From the NCBI GenBank assembly GCA_002841335.1, contig PHEY01000002.1, positions 310,001-374,000 of the forward strand: a DNA stretch of 64,000 nt, written 5' to 3'. The notes beneath the pieces were generated by a model. That model did not search any database. It was given only the letters and a program-made list of their open reading frames with translations, and had not been told where the DNA came from. The DNA comes from Actinobacteria bacterium HGW-Actinobacteria-2 (GTDB taxonomy: Bacteria > Actinomycetota > Actinomycetes > Propionibacteriales > Propionibacteriaceae). Below are positions 1-12,143 of this stretch, piece after piece. A program made the translations under genes and the position numbers. Each line of letters opens with the position of its first letter. Within the stretch, counting starts at the first letter, position 1.

Positions 1-706
1 AGGCCAGGTGGTGCCCGAAGCGCAGTGCGACGCGGGCGTTCATCAGGCTGGCGAAACGGTCAGAAACCGCGGCATCGGCGAACTTCAGCAGCCGCTGGCC
101 ACGGTGCAGGACGGTGACCTGGGTACCGAAGGCGGCGAAGATGTGGGCGAACTCGGCCGCGATCGCGCCTCCGCCGACGATGATCAGCGACTTCGGCAGC
201 TCGGCCAGCCGCATGATCGAATCGGAGGTGTGCACACGCTCGGCCACGGTCGGATCGTCCAGCCCGGTCACTTCCGGGACGAACGGGCGCGATCCCGCGG
301 CGATCACGAAACGGTCAGCGGTGAACTCCCGCGAAGCGACCTTGAGCTTCTTGGGTCCGATGAAGCGCGCCCGCTCTCTGATCAGGGTCACATTCGGCTG
401 AGCCAATCGGTAGGCCTGCTCGCTCTCGGCCACCGGGTCGATCCGTCCGAAGATCCGATCACGCAGCCGCGGCCAATCGACATTCACCCCGCCGACGTCG
501 ACCCCCAGATCGCCGGCGTGCCGGGCCAACTGGGCCAGGTCGGCGGGGTAGACGAACATCTTGGTGGGAATGCAGCCCACGTTGAGGCAGGTCCCGCCGA
601 ACCACTTCTGGCCGTCCACGAGCGCCACTCGCCAGTCGGCGAATCGCTTGGTGATGATCGCATTGCCGGCTCCGGAGCCGATCACACACAGGTCGAAGTC
701 AGCCAT
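1..706 (-). CDS. mtr: Mycothione reductase, N-terminal part (cut by window edge)
   Basis: FAD- and NADPH-dependent disulfide reductase that returns oxidised mycothiol to its thiol form in the cytoplasm. About 235 residues are visible, starting at the ATG at 706. They open with a Rossmann FAD motif (CVIGSGAGN), followed by the redox-active disulfide motif GGTCLNVGCIPTKMF around residues 37-51. A second dinucleotide fold (IIVGGGAIAAEFAH) lies near residue 175. The CIPTKMFVYPADLA extension after the disulfide is typical of mycothione reductase rather than lipoamide dehydrogenase. The frame is open to base 1, so the dimerisation domain is outside the window. It lies downstream of the histidine phosphatase gene on the same strand, with a 59-bp gap. 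Confidence 0.88.
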   Translation of the reverse strand, partial: MADFDLCVIGSGAGNAIITKRFADWRVALVDGQKWFGGTCLNVGCIPTKMFVYPADLAQLARHAGDLGVDVGGVNVDWPRLRDRIFGRIDPVAESEQAYRLAQPNVTLIRERARFIGPKKLKVASREFTADRFVIAAGSRPFVPEVTGLDDPTVAERVHTSDSIMRLAELPKSLIIVGGGAIAAEFAHIFAAFGTQVTVLHRGQRLLKFADAAVSDRFASLMNARVALRFGHHLA

Positions 707-765
707 GGATCAATACTTCCACGCGACAGGTGGGGGCGCGCCAGAGGTCGAGCCGAAGTGCGCAA

Positions 766-1413
766 TCAGGCGCCGGGACGGAACCGCTTCTTCTTCGGCG
801 GCACCAGGTCGCCGGCCGGTTCGGCATAGGACACCCCGACCAGTTCGTCTCCGTCGAAGGTGAACGTGGTCACGCTGGCCAGCCGGGTCTCGCGCTTGCG
901 CGGATCGTGGACGAGCGGACGTCCCTCGGCCCAGCTGCGGGCCATCCAGATCGGCAGTTCGTGGGCGACGATCAGCGCCTCGCCATCGACGGCGTGTTCG
1001 GCGGCATCGGCCAGCGCGGCGCGCATCCGCGCCACGATCGACGGGTACGGCTCGCCCCAGCTGGGACGCAGCGGGTTGCGCAACTGCCACCAGCTCGACG
1101 GCTTGAGCAACAGCTGGTTGTACTTCCCGAACGACTTGCCCTCGAACGCGTTGGCGGCCTCGATCACCCGTTCGTCGATGTTGACCGTCAGCTCCGGGTG
1201 GCCGGCGGCGATCGGCGCCATGGTCTCTTGCGCCCGCTGCAGCGGCGAGCTCACCAGGTGCACCAGCGGCGCGTCGGCGAAGTACTCCCCCAGCCGCTCG
1301 GCCATCTGCTTGCCGAGGTCGGACAGCCCGAAGCCCGGCAGCCGTCCGTACAGCACGGCGTCAGGGTTGTAGACCTGTCCGTGTCGGACCAGGTGAACGA
1401 TTCTGGGTGCCAT
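766..1413 (-). CDS. Histidine phosphatase family protein (phosphoglycerate-mutase fold)
   Basis: Predicted phosphatase of about 215 residues. The N-terminal LVRHGQV motif carries the phospho-accepting histidine, and SSPLQRAQET and VAHELPI supply the other expected active-site segments. The substrate cannot be told from sequence; cobalamin-pathway phosphatase CobC and generic broad-range phosphatases share this fold. I chose the ATG at 1413 because AGGAG lies about five bases before it; a TTG one codon upstream is also in frame. A basic tail (PPKKKRFRPGA) ends the protein. The next gene on the strand is mycothione reductase. Confidence 0.8.
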   Translation of the reverse strand: MAPRIVHLVRHGQVYNPDAVLYGRLPGFGLSDLGKQMAERLGEYFADAPLVHLVSSPLQRAQETMAPIAAGHPELTVNIDERVIEAANAFEGKSFGKYNQLLLKPSSWWQLRNPLRPSWGEPYPSIVARMRAALADAAEHAVDGEALIVAHELPIWMARSWAEGRPLVHDPRKRETRLASVTTFTFDGDELVGVSYAEPAGDLVPPKKKRFRPGA

Positions 1414-1446
1414 CAACGCTCCTGTGCTCGCCGTGGGTAGCCCACA

Positions 1447-1475
1447 ACGACGTTCCCGCGAGACGGGAACGTCGT
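1447..1475 (-). terminator. Stem-loop terminator after bS22
   Basis: Perfect 12-bp inverted repeat (ACGACGTTCCCG) with a five-base loop. It sits 52 bases past the bS22 stop and before the phosphatase start. There is no clear T-run. Confidence 0.7.
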
Positions 1476-1527
1476 CGGTGAGATTGCGCTACCGGTGGTC
1501 ATGATCAGGCCGGTAGCCGATGGCGGC

Positions 1528-1629
1528 TTACTTGCCGGCGCGACGGCGCTGGATGCGCGTGCGCTTCAGCAGCTTGCGGTGCTTCTTCTTCGCCATCCGC
1601 TTACGGCGCTTCTTGATGACCGAACCCAC
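1528..1629 (-). CDS. Small ribosomal subunit protein bS22 (AURKAIP1/COX24-type, 33 aa)
   Basis: A 33-residue, extremely basic protein beginning [19 protein letters not shown] and ending RRRAGK. Nearly half its residues are Lys or Arg. It matches the small protein seen in mycobacterial ribosome structures and named bS22, which binds 16S rRNA near the decoding region; this assignment rests on family knowledge. It starts with GTG at 1629 with AGAGG eight bases upstream. It lies 139 bp downstream of an excisionase-like gene and proC, the same order as Rv0500-Rv0500A-Rv0500B in M. tuberculosis. It is so short that automated gene calls often miss it. Confidence 0.85.
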
Positions 1630-1767
1630 TGGCAGGACCTCTTTCGATTCCACCTCGAACGAGGTGGCACGTTTCGTTGGTTCACGGCTGCTCGGCAGCC
1701 CTGACGAATCCGGCTGGCCAATCCAGCCGACGCACGATCTTACTTCACCCGGACCCGCAGGCCGAAA

Positions 1768-1971
1768 TCAACCGGCCTGGTAGAACGCACCGCGCAGGTA
1801 AGCGTTCACCGCGTGCTCCGGAACACGGAAGTTGCGACCGAAGCGAACCGCTTCCAGGTCACCGGAGTGGATCAGTCGGTAGACCGACATTCGGGAGACC
1901 CGCAACGCCGCCGCGACCTCGGCCACCTTCAGAAACTTCACGTTTCCCAAGCTGGTGACCGAATCGTTCAT
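1768..1971 (-). CDS. Excisionase/BldC-like helix-turn-helix protein
   Basis: A 67-residue protein that is almost entirely a MerR-like winged helix of the excisionase family. The helix-turn-helix is around residues 14-35 (LKVAEVAAALRVSRMSVYRL), followed by a wing (VRFGRNFRVPEHAV). It presumably binds DNA. I started at the ATG at 1971, preceded by GGAGAAGG. Its place between proC and bS22 is conserved in actinobacteria (Rv0500A position). Related proteins such as BldC act in development in Streptomyces, but no target is evident here. It is not part of a prophage in this window. Confidence 0.8.
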   Translation of the reverse strand: MNDSVTSLGNVKFLKVAEVAAALRVSRMSVYRLIHSGDLEAVRFGRNFRVPEHAVNAYLRGAFYQAG

Positions 1972-2131
1972 GGCTGACCGCCTTCTCCCACACGCCCACC
2001 GCCATGGTGGGGGTACTCGTCCAACGATAGTGGCACCCATGGGGTGGTTGTGAACACTCGTCTCGAACTATCGCCCAACTGTGCAGAATCGTTATCCAGG
2101 CGTGCAGGCACATCCCGACCGACAACCCCGA

Positions 2132-4821
<2,690 letters not shown>

Positions 4822-4825
<4 letters not shown>

Positions 4826-5634
4826 GCCGATGCCCCTTCTTGGCCCAGGTGACGTCGTGCGAACGTCAGGGTGCGCGTCAACGTCGCCGTCCGCTGGTCC
4901 TGATTCAGGCCGCGGGTGCTGACCTCGGCCACCACCTGCCCCAGAAACCCGGACGCGGTCAGTGCGGCGAGCACGTCGGCGGCGTTCTGGTCGCCATCGC
5001 CGGGGACCAGGTGCTCGTCGCTGGCCCCGCCGAGCCCGTCGGTGAGATGGACGTGCGCCAACCGTTCACCCCACTGATGAACCAACGCAAGCGAGGACAA
5101 TCGTGCGATCGAGGCGTGCGACAGGTCGAGGGTGAGGTGGTCACAGTCCAGGAGCGCCGAATCCCAACTGGGGGCATAGGCCCGGATTTCACCACCACCG
5201 GGACCACGCCAGGGGTACATGTTCTCCACGGCGAAGATCAATCCGGTCTCGGCCGCCAACCGACGAATACCGGTGGTGAACTCGGCGGCGTAGCTGCGCT
5301 GCCAACGAAACGGCGGATGCACCACGACCACGTCGGCGCCCAGCCGCAGCGCCGCCTCACCGGCCCGCTTGAGCTTCTCCCACGGGTCGGTACCCCACAC
5401 CGCCTGGGTGAGCAGCAGGGTTGGGGCGTGCACCGCTCGCACGGGCACCTGGTGGTAAGCGGACAGCTCGACCAACGCGTCCACGTCGGCTGAGATCGAG
5501 TCCATACCGACCATGATCTCGACGCCGTCATAGGCCAGCCGCGACGCCATCACGAAGGCGGCGCTGGTCGGCTCGGGATACACCGAGGACGACGACAGCA
5601 CCACCGGCGTTGGCCTGCGTTCGGGGCTGTTCAC
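4822..5634 (-). CDS. Sugar phosphate isomerase/epimerase family (AP-endonuclease-2 TIM barrel)
   Basis: A 270-residue TIM-barrel protein. Visible metal-binding-type segments include YDGVEIMVG, VRAVHAP, VVVHPPF, FAVENMYPW, TLDLSHASIA and LAHVHLTDG, in the order expected for xylose isomerase/endonuclease IV-like proteins. The reaction is not identifiable. It starts with GTG at 5634 and is coupled to the CPBP gene. A homologous gene lies near proC in mycobacteria (Rv0498 region), which supports an old conserved neighbourhood rather than a recent arrival. Confidence 0.78.
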
Positions 5635-5735
5635 GGCTCCATCGTAGGCGGGCCACCGCGGGCATCATGGCGTGGTTGACGCCTGAACTCCGCCTCGATT
5701 TCGCGGACGGGGCAGGCTGCGGCAAGAATGTGGTC

Positions 5736-6371
5736 ATGCATGTCGATCATCTGACCTTCGCCGTCGGCCCCAAAGGGCTGAAGGCGGAGGCGAAGCGGCT
5801 TGGCGAACTCCTTGGCGAGAAGTTCCGCGACGGCGGTTTCCACCCCCGCTTCGGCACCACCAATAGCATTCTTCCGCTCGCGGATGACCGTTACATCGAG
5901 GTCGTCGCGGTGCTTGAGCACCCGGCCGCCGAGAAGGCCGCCTTCGGCCAAGCTGTTCGCGCTCGCTCCGAAATGGGCGGTGGCTGGATGGGCTGGGTGG
6001 TGTCGGTCGACGATCTGTCCGCCTATGAGCAGCGCCTCGATCGGCAGGCGGTCTACGGCTCGCGGCATTTCCCCGACGGTCGACTCCTGGAGTGGGAGCA
6101 ACTCGGCGTGCGCGGCCTGCTCACTGATCCGCAACTGCCCTATTTCATCAAATGGAACTCCGACCACTCGGTGCTGCCGAAGGCGCTGCCCGGGACGATC
6201 AAGCTGGTCCAGGTCGAGATCGCCGGCACCCGGGATCGGGTCGAGGAGTGGCTGGGCATCTGCCTGGACGATGTGTTCGACGGCGTGGAGTTCATCTTCA
6301 CCTCACCCAATGGCCAGCCCGGCATCGAGGCGGCCACCTTCGAGACCAAGAAGGGTCTCGTCCGCCTCTGA
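5736..6371 (+). CDS. VOC family (glyoxalase-like) protein
   Basis: A 211-residue protein with the start ATG at 5736. It begins MHVDHLTFAVGPKG, a typical first strand of a vicinal-oxygen-chelate domain with the metal-ligand histidine, and contains GFHPRFGTTNSILPL and RYIEVVAV segments. A second half (about residues 130-211) has weaker similarity and may be a second VOC half-barrel. Function is unknown. It stands alone on the plus strand, divergent from the isomerase gene, and ends 36 bases before radA. Confidence 0.7.
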   Translation: MHVDHLTFAVGPKGLKAEAKRLGELLGEKFRDGGFHPRFGTTNSILPLADDRYIEVVAVLEHPAAEKAAFGQAVRARSEMGGGWMGWVVSVDDLSAYEQRLDRQAVYGSRHFPDGRLLEWEQLGVRGLLTDPQLPYFIKWNSDHSVLPKALPGTIKLVQVEIAGTRDRVEEWLGICLDDVFDGVEFIFTSPNGQPGIEAATFETKKGLVRL

Positions 6372-6407
6372 CACGCGTTGTCAGTCCCGACGGTTAGCGT
6401 CGGGAGC

Positions 6408-7811
6408 ATGGCAAAAGCGGCGAGTCTGTATCAGTGTTCCGAATGCGGGTGGACGACCCCGCGCTGGGTTGGCCGCTGCGGCGAATGCCAAGCCTGGGGA
6501 AGTGTCGCCGAGTCCACCAGCGGACGCTTGCGCGTTGCGGCCACCGTCCCGGCGGCCCCGGCCATTCCGATCAGCCAGGTCAGGATCGACCAAGCGCGCG
6601 CGGTGGCGACCGGGCTCAGCGAACTTGATCGGGTTCTCGGCGACGGCCTCACCCCTGGCGCCGTCGTCCTGCTCGCCGGGGAACCGGGGGTAGGCAAGTC
6701 CACCTTGCTGTTGGAGGTGGCGGCCGGTTGGGCTCGCGCGGGTCGGCGCACCTTGTACGTGTCGGCGGAGGAGTCCGCCGCGCAGGTGCGGCTACGCGCC
6801 GAGCGCACCGGTGCGGTCCACGACTCACTGTTCCTGGCCGCCGAGTCCGATCTCGCGGTGGTGCTCGGTCAGATCGAGCAGCTCTCCCCCGACCTGCTGG
6901 TTCTCGATTCGGTTCAAACAGTCGCGGCACCGGGCACCGACGGCGTGCCGGGTGGGGTCACCCAGGTGCGCGAGGTCACCGCCGCTCTGGTCCGGGTGGC
7001 CAAGCAGCGGGCGCTGCCGGTGATGCTGATCGGCCACGTCACCAAGGAAGGTGCCGTAGCCGGTCCCCGCACGTTGGAGCATCTGGTCGATGTGGTGCTC
7101 AGCTTCGAGGGCGAGCCGCACTCGGGCTTTCGGCTGCTGCGGGCCAGCAAGAACCGTTTCGGCCCGGCCGACGAGGTCGGCTGTTTCGAGCTGACCGAAG
7201 GCGGCATCCGCGAGGTCTCCGATCCGAGCGGTTTGTTCACGTCCCTGCACGAGGAGCCGGCGGCCGGGACCTGTCTGACGGTGTCGCTGGCCGGACGACG
7301 TCCGCTGTTGACCGAGATTCAGGCGCTGGTGGCACCCAGTGCCGCACCGGTGCCGCGTCGGGTCACCTCAGGGCTGGACGGATCTCGACTGTCGATGATC
7401 CTGGCCGTGCTGCAGCGCCGGGCCGGGGTGAAGCTGCACACCGCAGAGGTGTACGCCTCGACCGTGGGCGGAATGCGAGTCGCCGATCCCGGAGCCGATC
7501 TGGCCACCGCCATCGCGGTGGCCTCAGCCGCCTACGACCAGTCCTTCGTTCGACCGGTGATCGCGCTGGGCGAAGTGGGGCTGTCCGGCGAACTGCGCCC
7601 GGTCCCCGGGGTGGCTCGCCGCCTGGCCGAGGCCGGACGGTTGGGCTTCCAGCTCGCGCTGGTGCCGGCCGGATGCGGCGTCCAGGTCCCGGGGCTACGG
7701 GTGATCGAGGTAGTCAGCCTGGCCAACGCCCTGCAGGTGCTCGGCGTGCGCAAGCGTTCCGGTGATCGACACTCCTCCGGGCCTCAGCTGACCGTGGTCG
7801 AAGCCGGCTAG
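6408..7811 (+). CDS. radA: DNA repair protein RadA
   Basis: RecA-like ATPase that promotes branch migration in recombinational repair. It has 467 residues. The N-terminal zinc finger has cysteines at residues 10, 13, 24 and 27 (CSECG...CGEC). Walker A is GEPGVGKST at 91-99, the RadA-specific KNRFG motif follows (ASKNRFGPADEVG), and the C-terminus has a Lon-like domain (ALGEVGLSGELRPV). I chose ATG at 6408 so the protein starts directly before the zinc finger; GGGAG lies just two bases upstream, an imperfect site. Its stop overlaps the stop of the convergent gene. Confidence 0.95.
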   Translation: MAKAASLYQCSECGWTTPRWVGRCGECQAWGSVAESTSGRLRVAATVPAAPAIPISQVRIDQARAVATGLSELDRVLGDGLTPGAVVLLAGEPGVGKSTLLLEVAAGWARAGRRTLYVSAEESAAQVRLRAERTGAVHDSLFLAAESDLAVVLGQIEQLSPDLLVLDSVQTVAAPGTDGVPGGVTQVREVTAALVRVAKQRALPVMLIGHVTKEGAVAGPRTLEHLVDVVLSFEGEPHSGFRLLRASKNRFGPADEVGCFELTEGGIREVSDPSGLFTSLHEEPAAGTCLTVSLAGRRPLLTEIQALVAPSAAPVPRRVTSGLDGSRLSMILAVLQRRAGVKLHTAEVYASTVGGMRVADPGADLATAIAVASAAYDQSFVRPVIALGEVGLSGELRPVPGVARRLAEAGRLGFQLALVPAGCGVQVPGLRVIEVVSLANALQVLGVRKRSGDRHSSGPQLTVVEAG

Positions 7812-8461
7812 TTCGCCGAGACCAGCATCACCAGACGCGCCGGCTCAGACCCGGTGAAGGTGGCCTTGGCCACATAGGTGCCGGCGGAGACAGTCGCCTT
7901 CGTGGTCTTGCAGCCGCCGGTCGAGCGCACTCCGGGCCACTTCAGTTCGAACACGTACGCCTGCTGCGCGGCCAGGGTCGTCGTCTTGGTCGGCACCCAG
8001 GCCGGGCAGTCCGCGGTGGACCAGATGCGGTCCTTGCCGCTGGTCACCGCCACCGCCACGTTGCTTGCCGCCACCGCCAGCACACAGGGCTCCGCAGCAG
8101 TGTTGGTGAGTGACACCTTGAACACCTGCGCACTTCCCTGGGCGAGCTTCTTGAACCCCGCCAATCCGGTGCGCACCGAGAGCGGGTCACAGGCCTGCGG
8201 TGGTGCCGGAGTCGCCGGTGCCGAGGACGCCGGTGGGCCGGTCACGATCGACGGGGTCGACACCGGGGTCGCCAACCCGCTGACCGCGCTACCGACCGGG
8301 CTCGGCGCCGGACTGGCCTGGGGTTCCGACTTCGGCCACCCCACCCACACCGCAGCGACCAATCCGATGAGCACCACGAGCACCGCGCCGAGCACTAATG
8401 CCCGTCGCCGCCAGTACACCTGTGGCTCCTGGGGACCCGTGGGATGCATGATCGAACCCAT
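7808..8461 (-). CDS. Membrane-anchored, proline-rich extracytoplasmic protein of unknown function
   Basis: A 217-residue protein. A short basic N-terminus precedes one transmembrane segment (about residues 21-43, ending VWVGW). A Ser/Pro/Ala-rich linker (about 45-88) follows, then a secreted domain of about 125 residues with four cysteines that could form two disulfides. The domain resembles the beta-sandwich DUF4232-type actinobacterial proteins, but only in general composition. The start could be ATG at 8461 or the ATG four codons in (MHPTG) at 8449. It is tail-to-tail with radA, sharing a four-base stop overlap. Confidence 0.6.
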   Translation of the reverse strand: MGSIMHPTGPQEPQVYWRRRALVLGAVLVVLIGLVAAVWVGWPKSEPQASPAPSPVGSAVSGLATPVSTPSIVTGPPASSAPATPAPPQACDPLSVRTGLAGFKKLAQGSAQVFKVSLTNTAAEPCVLAVAASNVAVAVTSGKDRIWSTADCPAWVPTKTTTLAAQQAYVFELKWPGVRSTGGCKTTKATVSAGTYVAKATFTGSEPARLVMLVSAN

Positions 8462-8672
8462 GACTTCAGGCTAAAACGCCCAGTCGGAGGCCTGGGCACA
8501 CCACGCCGCACGCCCTGACCAAGCCGACGCCCGGCACCTGCTCATCGGGCCGCCCGATAGTGGCCAATCCCCTCCGGCCAGGGGGTACTCCGCTGTGGTC
8601 CAGGGCTTCCCCTGATACCCCGGTGGCCACCACCCGGTAGCGTTGAGGCGAACACATCACGATGAGGTAGCT

Positions 8673-9434
8673 ATGAGCGATTCCACCGCGACCCCGGCCG
8701 ACCGGCCCGATGCCAGCACGACTTCGGCGCCCGCTGGACCGTCGCAGTACACCCAGCCGGTGGTTCCACCCCTGCCTGACGCCGCTGCCGCCAGCACTGT
8801 GGAGCCGGCACCGTCCACCAGGTCGGAGCAGCCCTACAGCCTGGACCTGGAACCCACCGAGATCGATCCGTTCCGCAGCCGGGGCGGCGACTACCCGGAG
8901 TTCAGCTACGCCGACCAGACCTACACCCAGCCGATTCCTGATCCGGTCGACCCCAATCCGTTCCCCGCGCCCAGCAACTACGTCCAGCCGACGGTGCCCA
9001 GTCAGCCGCTCCCCACGGCAGTGGCCGACCTGTCGGTCGCCGAGCCGACCGGCATCGTCAATGAGGGTCCCGCCGCGACATCCGGCGCGCCCGCGGTGTA
9101 TCAGTCCTACCCGGCGCCGGCACCGGTGAGCGACCCGATTCGCTACGACTACGGGTACGCCGCCCAACCGACGGTCGACCACCCCAACGCCCTGCCGTCG
9201 CTGCTGCTGGGGATCGGCAGCCTGGTGATCTTCGGCCCGCTGGGCATCGTCGGGCTGATCCTGGCCCAGAAGGGACGCCGCGACGTGGCAGCCAACCCCG
9301 GTCAATGGACCAGCGGCGGCACGCTGACCGCAGGGTTCATCCTCAGCCTCATCGGCACCATCCTGACCGGCCTGGCCCTGCTGTTCGTGGTCGGAATGAT
9401 CCTGGTCATGATGGTGGCGGCCGCGAGCTCCTAG
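8673..9434 (+). CDS. DUF4190 domain membrane protein with long proline-rich N-terminus
   Basis: A 253-residue protein with GAGG five bases before the ATG at 8673. Residues 1 to about 165 are low-complexity and rich in Pro, Thr, Ser and Ala, with several YTQP/YVQP-like segments. The C-terminal 85 residues contain two hydrophobic helices around a GPLGIVGLILAQKGRRD loop, the DUF4190 pattern. It is probably an envelope-associated protein. It is monocistronic: a strong stem-loop follows the stop, and clpC converges from the other side. Confidence 0.65.
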   Translation: MSDSTATPADRPDASTTSAPAGPSQYTQPVVPPLPDAAAASTVEPAPSTRSEQPYSLDLEPTEIDPFRSRGGDYPEFSYADQTYTQPIPDPVDPNPFPAPSNYVQPTVPSQPLPTAVADLSVAEPTGIVNEGPAATSGAPAVYQSYPAPAPVSDPIRYDYGYAAQPTVDHPNALPSLLLGIGSLVIFGPLGIVGLILAQKGRRDVAANPGQWTSGGTLTAGFILSLIGTILTGLALLFVVGMILVMMVAAASS

Positions 9435-9442
9435 CCAGAAAC

Positions 9443-9479
9443 GACGAGGGCCCCGGACATCATGTCCGGGGCCCTCGTC
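9443..9479. terminator. Bidirectional terminator between DUF4190 gene and clpC
   Basis: Perfect 16-bp inverted repeat (GACGAGGGCCCCGGAC) with a five-base loop ATCAT, eight bases after the plus-strand stop and six bases before the minus-strand clpC stop. It should terminate both transcripts. Confidence 0.85.
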
Positions 9480-9485
9480 ACATCA

Positions 9486-11987
9486 TCAGGAACTCTGGCC
9501 GAGTTCAGCGGTCGGCAGGTCAGGGACCGCCGCCTTCGGGGTGCCCGTGAAGGTGAACGCGTGCTCGCTGCCTTCGGGGGCGACATCGACCACGATGATC
9601 TCGCCGGGGTGGATCTCGGAGAACAGGATCTTCTCGGCGAGCATGTCCTCGATGTCGCGCTGGATGGCCCGTCGCAACGGACGCGCACCCAGGACCGGGT
9701 CGAAGCCACGCTTGGCGATCAGAGCCTTGGCCGCCGAGGTCAACTCGATGCCCATGTCACGATCCCGCAGCCGCACCTCGATCTCGGCGATCATCAGATC
9801 GACGATCCGCTCGATATCGGTGGTGGTGAGCTGATGGAAGACGACGATCTCGTCGACGCGGTTCAGGAACTCCGGACGGAAGTGCTGCTTGAGCTCGTCG
9901 GAGACCTTCGCCTTCATCTTCTCGTAGCTGCCCACCTCGTCGGAGTTCTGGCTGAAGCCGAGGTTGACCGACTTGGAGATGTCGCGGGTGCCAAGGTTGG
10001 TGGTCATCACGATCACCGTGTTCTTGAAGTCCACCACGCGACCCTGGGCGTCGGTGAGACGACCCTCGTCGAGGATCTGCAACAGCGAGTTGAAGATGTC
10101 CGGATGTGCCTTCTCGATCTCGTCGAAGAGCACCACGCTGAACGGCTTGCGGCGCACCTTCTCGGTGAGCTGTCCGCCTTCTTCGTAGCCGACGTAGCCA
10201 GGAGGTGACCCGAACATCCGCGATGCGGTGTGCTTCTCGGAGTACTCGCTCATGTCGAGGGTGATCAGCGCATCCTCGTCACCGAACAGGAACTCGGTCA
10301 GCGCCTTGGTCAGCTCGGTCTTGCCGACACCGGACGGGCCGGCGAAGATGAACGAACCGCTGGGGCGCTTGGGATCCTTCAGACCGGCGCGGGTGCGTCG
10401 AATCGAACGAGACAGCGCCTTCACCGCATCATGCTGACCGATGTAGCGCTTGCCGATCTCCTCTTCCATCTTCAGCAGACGCGAGGACTCTTCCTCGGTG
10501 AGCTTGAACACCGGAATGCCGGTGGCACTGGACAGCACATCAGCGATGGCTTCCTCGTCCACTTCAGCAGGAATGTCCTGATCGCCAACCTTCCAGGCTT
10601 CTTCCTTCTCGCTGCGCGCGATGGTGAGCTTGCGCTCGTCGTCCCGCAGTCGAGCAGCAACCTCGAAGTCCTGGGCGTCGATAGCGGCTTCCTTCTGCAA
10701 CCGGACAGCCGCGATCTTCTCGTCGAACTCGCGCAGGTCCGGCGGTGCCGTCATGCGCCGAATCCGCAGCCGAGCACCGGCTTCATCGATCAGGTCGATC
10801 GCCTTGTCCGGCAGGAACCGATCGGAGATGTAGCGAGCGGCCATCTGCGCAGCGGCAGTCAGCGCACCGTCGGTGATGGTGATGCGGTGATGGGCCTCGT
10901 AGCGATCCCGCAAGCCACGCAAGATATCGATGGTCAATGCAATCGACGGCTCGGCAACCTGGATGGGCTGGAACCGCCGCTCCAAAGCCGCATCCTTCTC
11001 GATGTGCTTGCGGTATTCGTCCAAGGTGGTCGCACCGATGGTTTGCAGCTCACCGCGCGCCAGCATCGGTTTGAGAATCGACGCAGCATCAATCGCGCCT
11101 TCGGCAGCACCGGCACCGACGAGGGTGTGGATCTCGTCGATGAAGAGCACGACGTCACCGCGGGTCTTGATTTCCTTCAGCACCTTCTTCAGGCGCTCCT
11201 CGAAATCACCGCGATAACGCGAACCGGCGACCAACGCACCGAGGTCGAGGGTGTAGATCTGCTTTTCCCGCAGAGTCTCGGGGACATCGCCGCGAACGAT
11301 CGCCTGACTCAGGCCCTCGACCACTGCGGTCTTGCCGACGCCGGGCTCACCGATCAGCACGGGGTTGTTCTTCGTGCGTCGCGACAACACCGTCATCACG
11401 CGCTCGATTTCCTTCTCGCGGCCGATCACCGGATCGAGCTTGTTCTCCCGGGCAGCCTGGGTGAGGTTGCGGCCGAACTGATCAAGAATGGTCGCCGCGG
11501 ACGCCGCAGGGCCCGTCTCGGGGGCACCGGAGGTCGCGGCTTCCTTGCCCTGATAGCCGGAAAGCATCTGCAGGACGGTGCTGCGCACTCGATTGAGGTC
11601 GGCGCCCAACTTGATCAACACCTGAGCAGCAACGCCTTCGCCCTCACGGATGAGGCCGAGCAGAATGTGCTCGGTACCGATGTAGGGGTGATTGATCTGG
11701 AGGGCCTCGCGCATCGAGAACTCCAGCACCTTCTTGGCGCGCGGCGTGAAGGGAATATGCCCGGTCGGAGCCTGCTGGCCCTGCCCGATGATCTCCTCGA
11801 CCTGCTCGCGGACGGCCTCCAGGGTCACTCCGAGTGACTCGAGAGCCTTTGCAGCGACTCCCTCACCCTCATGAATCAGCCCCAGCAGAAGATGCTCGGT
11901 GCCGATGTAGTTGTGGTTGAGCATGCGGGCTTCGTCCTGGGCGAGCACAATCACCCGGCGGGCCCGGTCGGTGAACCGATCAAACAT
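9486..11987 (-). CDS. clpC: ATP-dependent Clp protease ATP-binding subunit ClpC
   Basis: Hsp100 unfoldase that feeds substrates to the ClpP protease. The 833-residue protein has two Clp_N repeats (about 1-145), AAA+ domain 1 with Walker A GEPGVGKT at 213-220, a UVR/coiled-coil middle domain ([20 protein letters not shown]), and AAA+ domain 2 with GPSGVGKT near residue 550. ATG at 11987 has AAGGAG eight bases before it and gives the canonical [11 protein letters not shown] start. An upstream extension of 20 codons has no homology. The transcript ends at the stem-loop 9443-9479. The lsr2-clpC order is widespread in actinobacteria. Confidence 0.97.
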   Translation of the reverse strand: MFDRFTDRARRVIVLAQDEARMLNHNYIGTEHLLLGLIHEGEGVAAKALESLGVTLEAVREQVEEIIGQGQQAPTGHIPFTPRAKKVLEFSMREALQINHPYIGTEHILLGLIREGEGVAAQVLIKLGADLNRVRSTVLQMLSGYQGKEAATSGAPETGPAASAATILDQFGRNLTQAARENKLDPVIGREKEIERVMTVLSRRTKNNPVLIGEPGVGKTAVVEGLSQAIVRGDVPETLREKQIYTLDLGALVAGSRYRGDFEERLKKVLKEIKTRGDVVLFIDEIHTLVGAGAAEGAIDAASILKPMLARGELQTIGATTLDEYRKHIEKDAALERRFQPIQVAEPSIALTIDILRGLRDRYEAHHRITITDGALTAAAQMAARYISDRFLPDKAIDLIDEAGARLRIRRMTAPPDLREFDEKIAAVRLQKEAAIDAQDFEVAARLRDDERKLTIARSEKEEAWKVGDQDIPAEVDEEAIADVLSSATGIPVFKLTEEESSRLLKMEEEIGKRYIGQHDAVKALSRSIRRTRAGLKDPKRPSGSFIFAGPSGVGKTELTKALTEFLFGDEDALITLDMSEYSEKHTASRMFGSPPGYVGYEEGGQLTEKVRRKPFSVVLFDEIEKAHPDIFNSLLQILDEGRLTDAQGRVVDFKNTVIVMTTNLGTRDISKSVNLGFSQNSDEVGSYEKMKAKVSDELKQHFRPEFLNRVDEIVVFHQLTTTDIERIVDLMIAEIEVRLRDRDMGIELTSAAKALIAKRGFDPVLGARPLRRAIQRDIEDMLAEKILFSEIHPGEIIVVDVAPEGSEHAFTFTGTPKAAVPDLPTAELGQSS

Positions 11988-12098
11988 GCGTGGGACTCCT
12001 TCGACGAGCTGCGGCACTCCCGCGACACGGACCAGGAGGCAGTGCAACGGGTTCTAACAGCTTAGTCAACGCCAGCCGCGATCGAAGGAATCCCGTGT

Positions 12099-12132
12099 TC
12101 GCCCCCGGCTCAATTCCTCGAGCCGGGGGCGA
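12099..12132 (-). terminator. Stem-loop after lsr2
   Basis: 13-bp perfect inverted repeat (TCGCCCCCGGCTC) with an eight-base loop, 11 bases past the lsr2 stop. It lacks a T-run, as is common in GC-rich actinobacteria. It separates lsr2 from the clpC promoter region. Confidence 0.75.
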
Positions 12133-12143
12133 GGGGTTGCAGC

